A stretch of DNA of 64,000 nucleotides from Planctomycetota bacterium (GTDB lineage: Bacteria > Planctomycetota > UBA1135 > GCA-002686595), in the NCBI GenBank assembly GCA_028823345.1, contig JAPKBR010000002.1, positions 1 to 64,000 of the forward strand. Reading direction: 5' to 3'. Below, piece after piece: positions 61,786-64,000 of this stretch. Positions within the stretch are counted from its first letter, which is position 1, and every line of letters starts with the position of its first letter. Below the pieces are notes generated by a model, which saw nothing but the letters and a program-made list of their open reading frames with translations, searched no databases and had not been told where the DNA came from. Both the position numbers and the translations under genes were made by a program.

Positions 61786-63693
61786 ATGACGATCCTCCAC
61801 CTCCCTAGGCAGGTCAGCCTTCTAGTTGGCCTGTGGCTCACCGCCGCAGCGCTGCTTGTACCGGCCGCCTCGGCCCAAGAAGCGGCCGCCCCCCAAGAGC
61901 CCAAGGTGAGCACCGCCCAACGGGTGAATGAAGCCATCGACCGGGGGATGGACTACCTGCTCAAACAACAGGACCTTGATGGCTCCTGGCGCTTTTCCGC
62001 GAGTTCGTACCCCAACGGCCAAACCGCCCTTTGCCTCTACACCTTGCTCAAGTGTGGCCTGCCAAAGAATCATCCAGCCGTCACCCGGGCCCTGCTCTAC
62101 CTTGGGGACCACGACGACCCGCGGACCTACACCCTGGGCTGCTACTTGATGGCCCTAGGAGCACATGACCCCGAGCGTCATCGGGACTTGATGGAGGAAT
62201 TAGCGGCTCAGCTGACGGAAGCTCAATCCCAGGGTTTTTCCTATCCCGGTGGGCACGAGGACATGTCTCTTACCCAGTATGCCGCCCTGGGTTTGCGAGC
62301 CGCTGCCAAGGCTGGCATTGAAGTTCATCCAAAGGTCTGGCGCCGCCTGTTGGACTTCACCCTCAAGCACCAAGAAGACGCTTACAGGGGTCCAGCGGGA
62401 TTCTCCTACCGTATCGGCAGCAACGCCACCGGTTCCATGACCACTGCGGGCATCGCCTGCTTGGCCTTGGCCCGCGAACAGCTCACGGTCCATGGGCAAT
62501 TCCGCCCGAAGGACGCTCGCGAAGTGGACGCGGCCATCGAAAAGGCCTGCACCTGGCTTGCAGAGCACGCTGATTTCGAACACAACCCGACCCCCGCCGT
62601 CGAGACCACCTACCATCTTAAACATCACCGTCACTACTGGCTCTACGGTTTGGAACGGGCCGGAAGCCTATTGGGAACAGAGACCTTTGGAAAAATCGAG
62701 TGGTACAAAGAGCTCGTTCGATCGGTCATCGACCAGCAAGGCAAGGGAGGCGCTTTCGGTTCCCCCTTTGGGCAGAAGCAACCGAACACCTGCTTCACCC
62801 TGCTCGCTTTGCGGCGCGCCACGGCCGCAAGCACGGGCAAGCGCACTCGCCGAGGGGACACCTATAAGACTGAGGCCAAGGACGCTGCCATTCGCATACG
62901 CGCCGCCGGCGACACCCCCATCAGCATTTGGATCGAGGGCTATGGCCCTAAAACCCTCGAAAAGTACGAGTGGCCCGAGGACAAGGGCAAAGGCCCGCGA
63001 GTCGTGCGGGTCGAGTACTTTTCCGGCGACGAGCTGATTGGCACGGTGCAGGGTGATCCGCAGCGCCCGGCCGCTGGCCTCAAGCTCGCCATGCAACACC
63101 GTTTCAATGGGCCGGGCAAATACCCCATCCGCGCCAAAGTTTGGCTGGTGCACCCAGGAGAAACCGTGGCGGACAAGACCCCGGTGGAATCCCCTCCCAT
63201 GGAAGTCACCATCGATGAGGTGCTCACACCGTGGATGATCGAGTACGCCACGGATGGGGGCCGCAACCTGTTGCAGCACGTCCCCAAAGAAGTATTGAGC
63301 AGTTCGGACCTCAACGGCGGGTGGTCGAAGAATCACGCGGTGGACGGACGGATGGGATCGGGCTGGCTGAGCAAGGGGGACGACACCGAGCCGTGGCTCC
63401 GCATCGTTCTGGAGAAACCCCTGAGCGCGTCTGAATTGGCCCTCTGCCCTGCAACTCAAGGCCTCATGGAAAAACGCACCATCGGCAGTGCCACCAAGAT
63501 CTCAGTCTCGATCAATAAGCGACGGGCTGTGGAGTTTGACCTCAACCCGGATCCGGGCCGAAAAACCATTCTCGACCTGGGCAAAAAACACCGCATCCGA
63601 CAACTTGAGATTCGCATCCTCGCAATCACCGGTGAGGGCGCGTATGCCTCGTCTGCGGGGTTCGCCGAAGTGGAGCTTCGGCTGGTCAAGTAG
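61786..63693 (+). CDS. Secreted alpha/alpha-toroid (prenyltransferase/squalene-oxidase-like) protein with discoidin-like C-terminus
   Basis: 635 residues from the ATG at 61786, chosen for its signal peptide (VSLLVGLWLTAAALLVPAASA). Residues about 45-360 carry repeats of the squalene-cyclase/prenyltransferase toroid type: GMDYLLKQQDLDGSWRF, NGQTALCLYTLLKCG, PGGHEDMSLTQYAALGLRAAAKAG in parts, TAGIACLALAREQL. No cyclase DXDD motif is seen, so it may be a structural or binding toroid. A middle beta domain (about 375-485) resembles an Ig/PKD fold. The end (about 490-635, LSSSDLNGGWSKNHAVDG, WLRIVLEKPLSASELAL) looks like an F5/8-type carbohydrate-binding domain. Convergent with nnrE, overlapping by eight bases. 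Confidence 0.72.
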   Translation: MTILHLPRQVSLLVGLWLTAAALLVPAASAQEAAAPQEPKVSTAQRVNEAIDRGMDYLLKQQDLDGSWRFSASSYPNGQTALCLYTLLKCGLPKNHPAVTRALLYLGDHDDPRTYTLGCYLMALGAHDPERHRDLMEELAAQLTEAQSQGFSYPGGHEDMSLTQYAALGLRAAAKAGIEVHPKVWRRLLDFTLKHQEDAYRGPAGFSYRIGSNATGSMTTAGIACLALAREQLTVHGQFRPKDAREVDAAIEKACTWLAEHADFEHNPTPAVETTYHLKHHRHYWLYGLERAGSLLGTETFGKIEWYKELVRSVIDQQGKGGAFGSPFGQKQPNTCFTLLALRRATAASTGKRTRRGDTYKTEAKDAAIRIRAAGDTPISIWIEGYGPKTLEKYEWPEDKGKGPRVVRVEYFSGDELIGTVQGDPQRPAAGLKLAMQHRFNGPGKYPIRAKVWLVHPGETVADKTPVESPPMEVTIDEVLTPWMIEYATDGGRNLLQHVPKEVLSSSDLNGGWSKNHAVDGRMGSGWLSKGDDTEPWLRIVLEKPLSASELALCPATQGLMEKRTIGSATKISVSINKRRAVEFDLNPDPGRKTILDLGKKHRIRQLEIRILAITGEGAYASSAGFAEVELRLVK

Positions 63694-64000
63694 GGCTCTT
63701 CGCCGCCCGCTGCAAAATCTGTTCAGGCACCCCAATGGGAAGGACCTGCACCTGCCCGCAGGCCTCGCGCCCCGCTTCCGTTTCGAAGCCAACCTTGGGA
63801 GCCGCCAGGGTCAGGGTGTGTTGGGCCTGAATCACCGCCCCGCTGCCCGAGTCCGCGTCCATGCCAGAGGGCAAGTCCACAGCCCAGCAGGGCCAACCGA
63901 AGCCCTCCGCGATGTTGCCCGCGCACTCCAGCCATGCGCCCACGTCCCCCCGCAAATGCCCCTCAAACCCAGTGCCCAAAACGGCATCTACAAGTAGACC
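63686..64000 (-). CDS. nnrE: NAD(P)H-hydrate epimerase, C-terminal part
   Basis: Incomplete: the frame runs off the right edge of the window. The visible 104 residues begin LLVDAVLGTGF, the catalytic-Asp motif of the epimerase, and continue with WAVDLPSGMDADSGSG, TLTLAAPKVGF and VLPIGVPEQIL, all typical of the YjeF_N domain that repairs damaged NAD(P)HX. The stop lies inside the end of the convergent toroid gene. No fused dehydratase (YjeF_C) domain follows, so the dehydratase must be encoded elsewhere. Confidence 0.88.
   Translation of the reverse strand, partial: GLLVDAVLGTGFEGHLRGDVGAWLECAGNIAEGFGWPCWAVDLPSGMDADSGSGAVIQAQHTLTLAAPKVGFETEAGREACGQVQVLPIGVPEQILQRAAKSPT

Noticed and set aside
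1-64000. Search for tRNA, rRNA, IS elements, integrase and CRISPR
   Set aside because: No cloverleaf, transposase, integrase or repeat-spacer pattern was recognised by eye; intergenic gaps are mostly under 250 bases.

Overview
The window is a 64-kb stretch of a high-GC bacterial chromosome, about 90 % coding, with no rRNA, tRNA, CRISPR array, insertion sequence or prophage that I could see. The gene content points to a member or relative of the Planctomycetota (PVC group), with moderate certainty. The pointers are a tandem-duplicated UvrA of about 1,965 residues, a non-classical SdhB, FG-GAP/UnbV proteins, secreted HEAT-repeat, BNR and PQQ-type proteins that share a lineage-style C-terminal domain, and alkaline-phosphatase/sulfatase-fold and MORN-repeat lipoproteins. 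Many genes use GTG or TTG starts, and stop/start codons often overlap by 1 or 4 bases.

Layout. 1-7.2 kb: the end of sdhB, an orphan histidine kinase, a secreted HEAT-repeat protein, a stand-alone SET protein and three translationally coupled AIM24 paralogues. 7.4-13 kb (minus strand): purM and exported or membrane proteins, including a fused membrane/spermidine-synthase-like protein and an alpha/beta-hydrolase-like protein without its nucleophile. 13.1-17.1 kb (plus): dxr, a site-2 protease with about four PDZ-like modules, and a UbiA-family prenyltransferase. 17.2-25.4 kb: CCA-adding enzyme, then an operon of TolC-like, HEAT-repeat and FG-GAP/UnbV proteins. 25.6-39.4 kb (minus): a tightly coupled run of tandem uvrA, XPB helicase, XPB-associated protein, thiE, a small membrane protein, thiL, tsaE, an ECF sigma factor and an anti-sigma-like protein, closed by a terminator. 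39.6-44.7 kb (minus): suhB-like, dacB, galE, aroA. 44.7-50 kb (plus): purC, purE, mtnA and a BNR-repeat secreted protein. 50-53.5 kb (minus): glyA, a MORN lipoprotein, a lamin-tail protein. 53.7-64 kb: a five-heme cytochrome, an AsmA-like protein, a sulfatase-fold lipoprotein, a MORN lipoprotein, a PQQ-type sugar dehydrogenase, moaA, a secreted toroid/discoidin-like protein and the end of nnrE.

Most notable. (1) uvrA, xpb and an Rv0862c-like XPB partner are joined by 4-base stop/start overlaps, which suggests a combined nucleotide-excision-repair unit. (2) Four unrelated transcription units (SET, AIM24, CCA, tolC) have a TARNCT hexamer exactly 6 bases before the ATG, and others have similar arrangements, which suggests widespread leaderless transcription. 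(3) At least two, probably three, otherwise unrelated secreted proteins end in the same type of C-terminal domain. (4) The histidine kinase carries a C8G8 tract in its first codons. No search or alignment could be run, so family calls rest on motifs read by eye.
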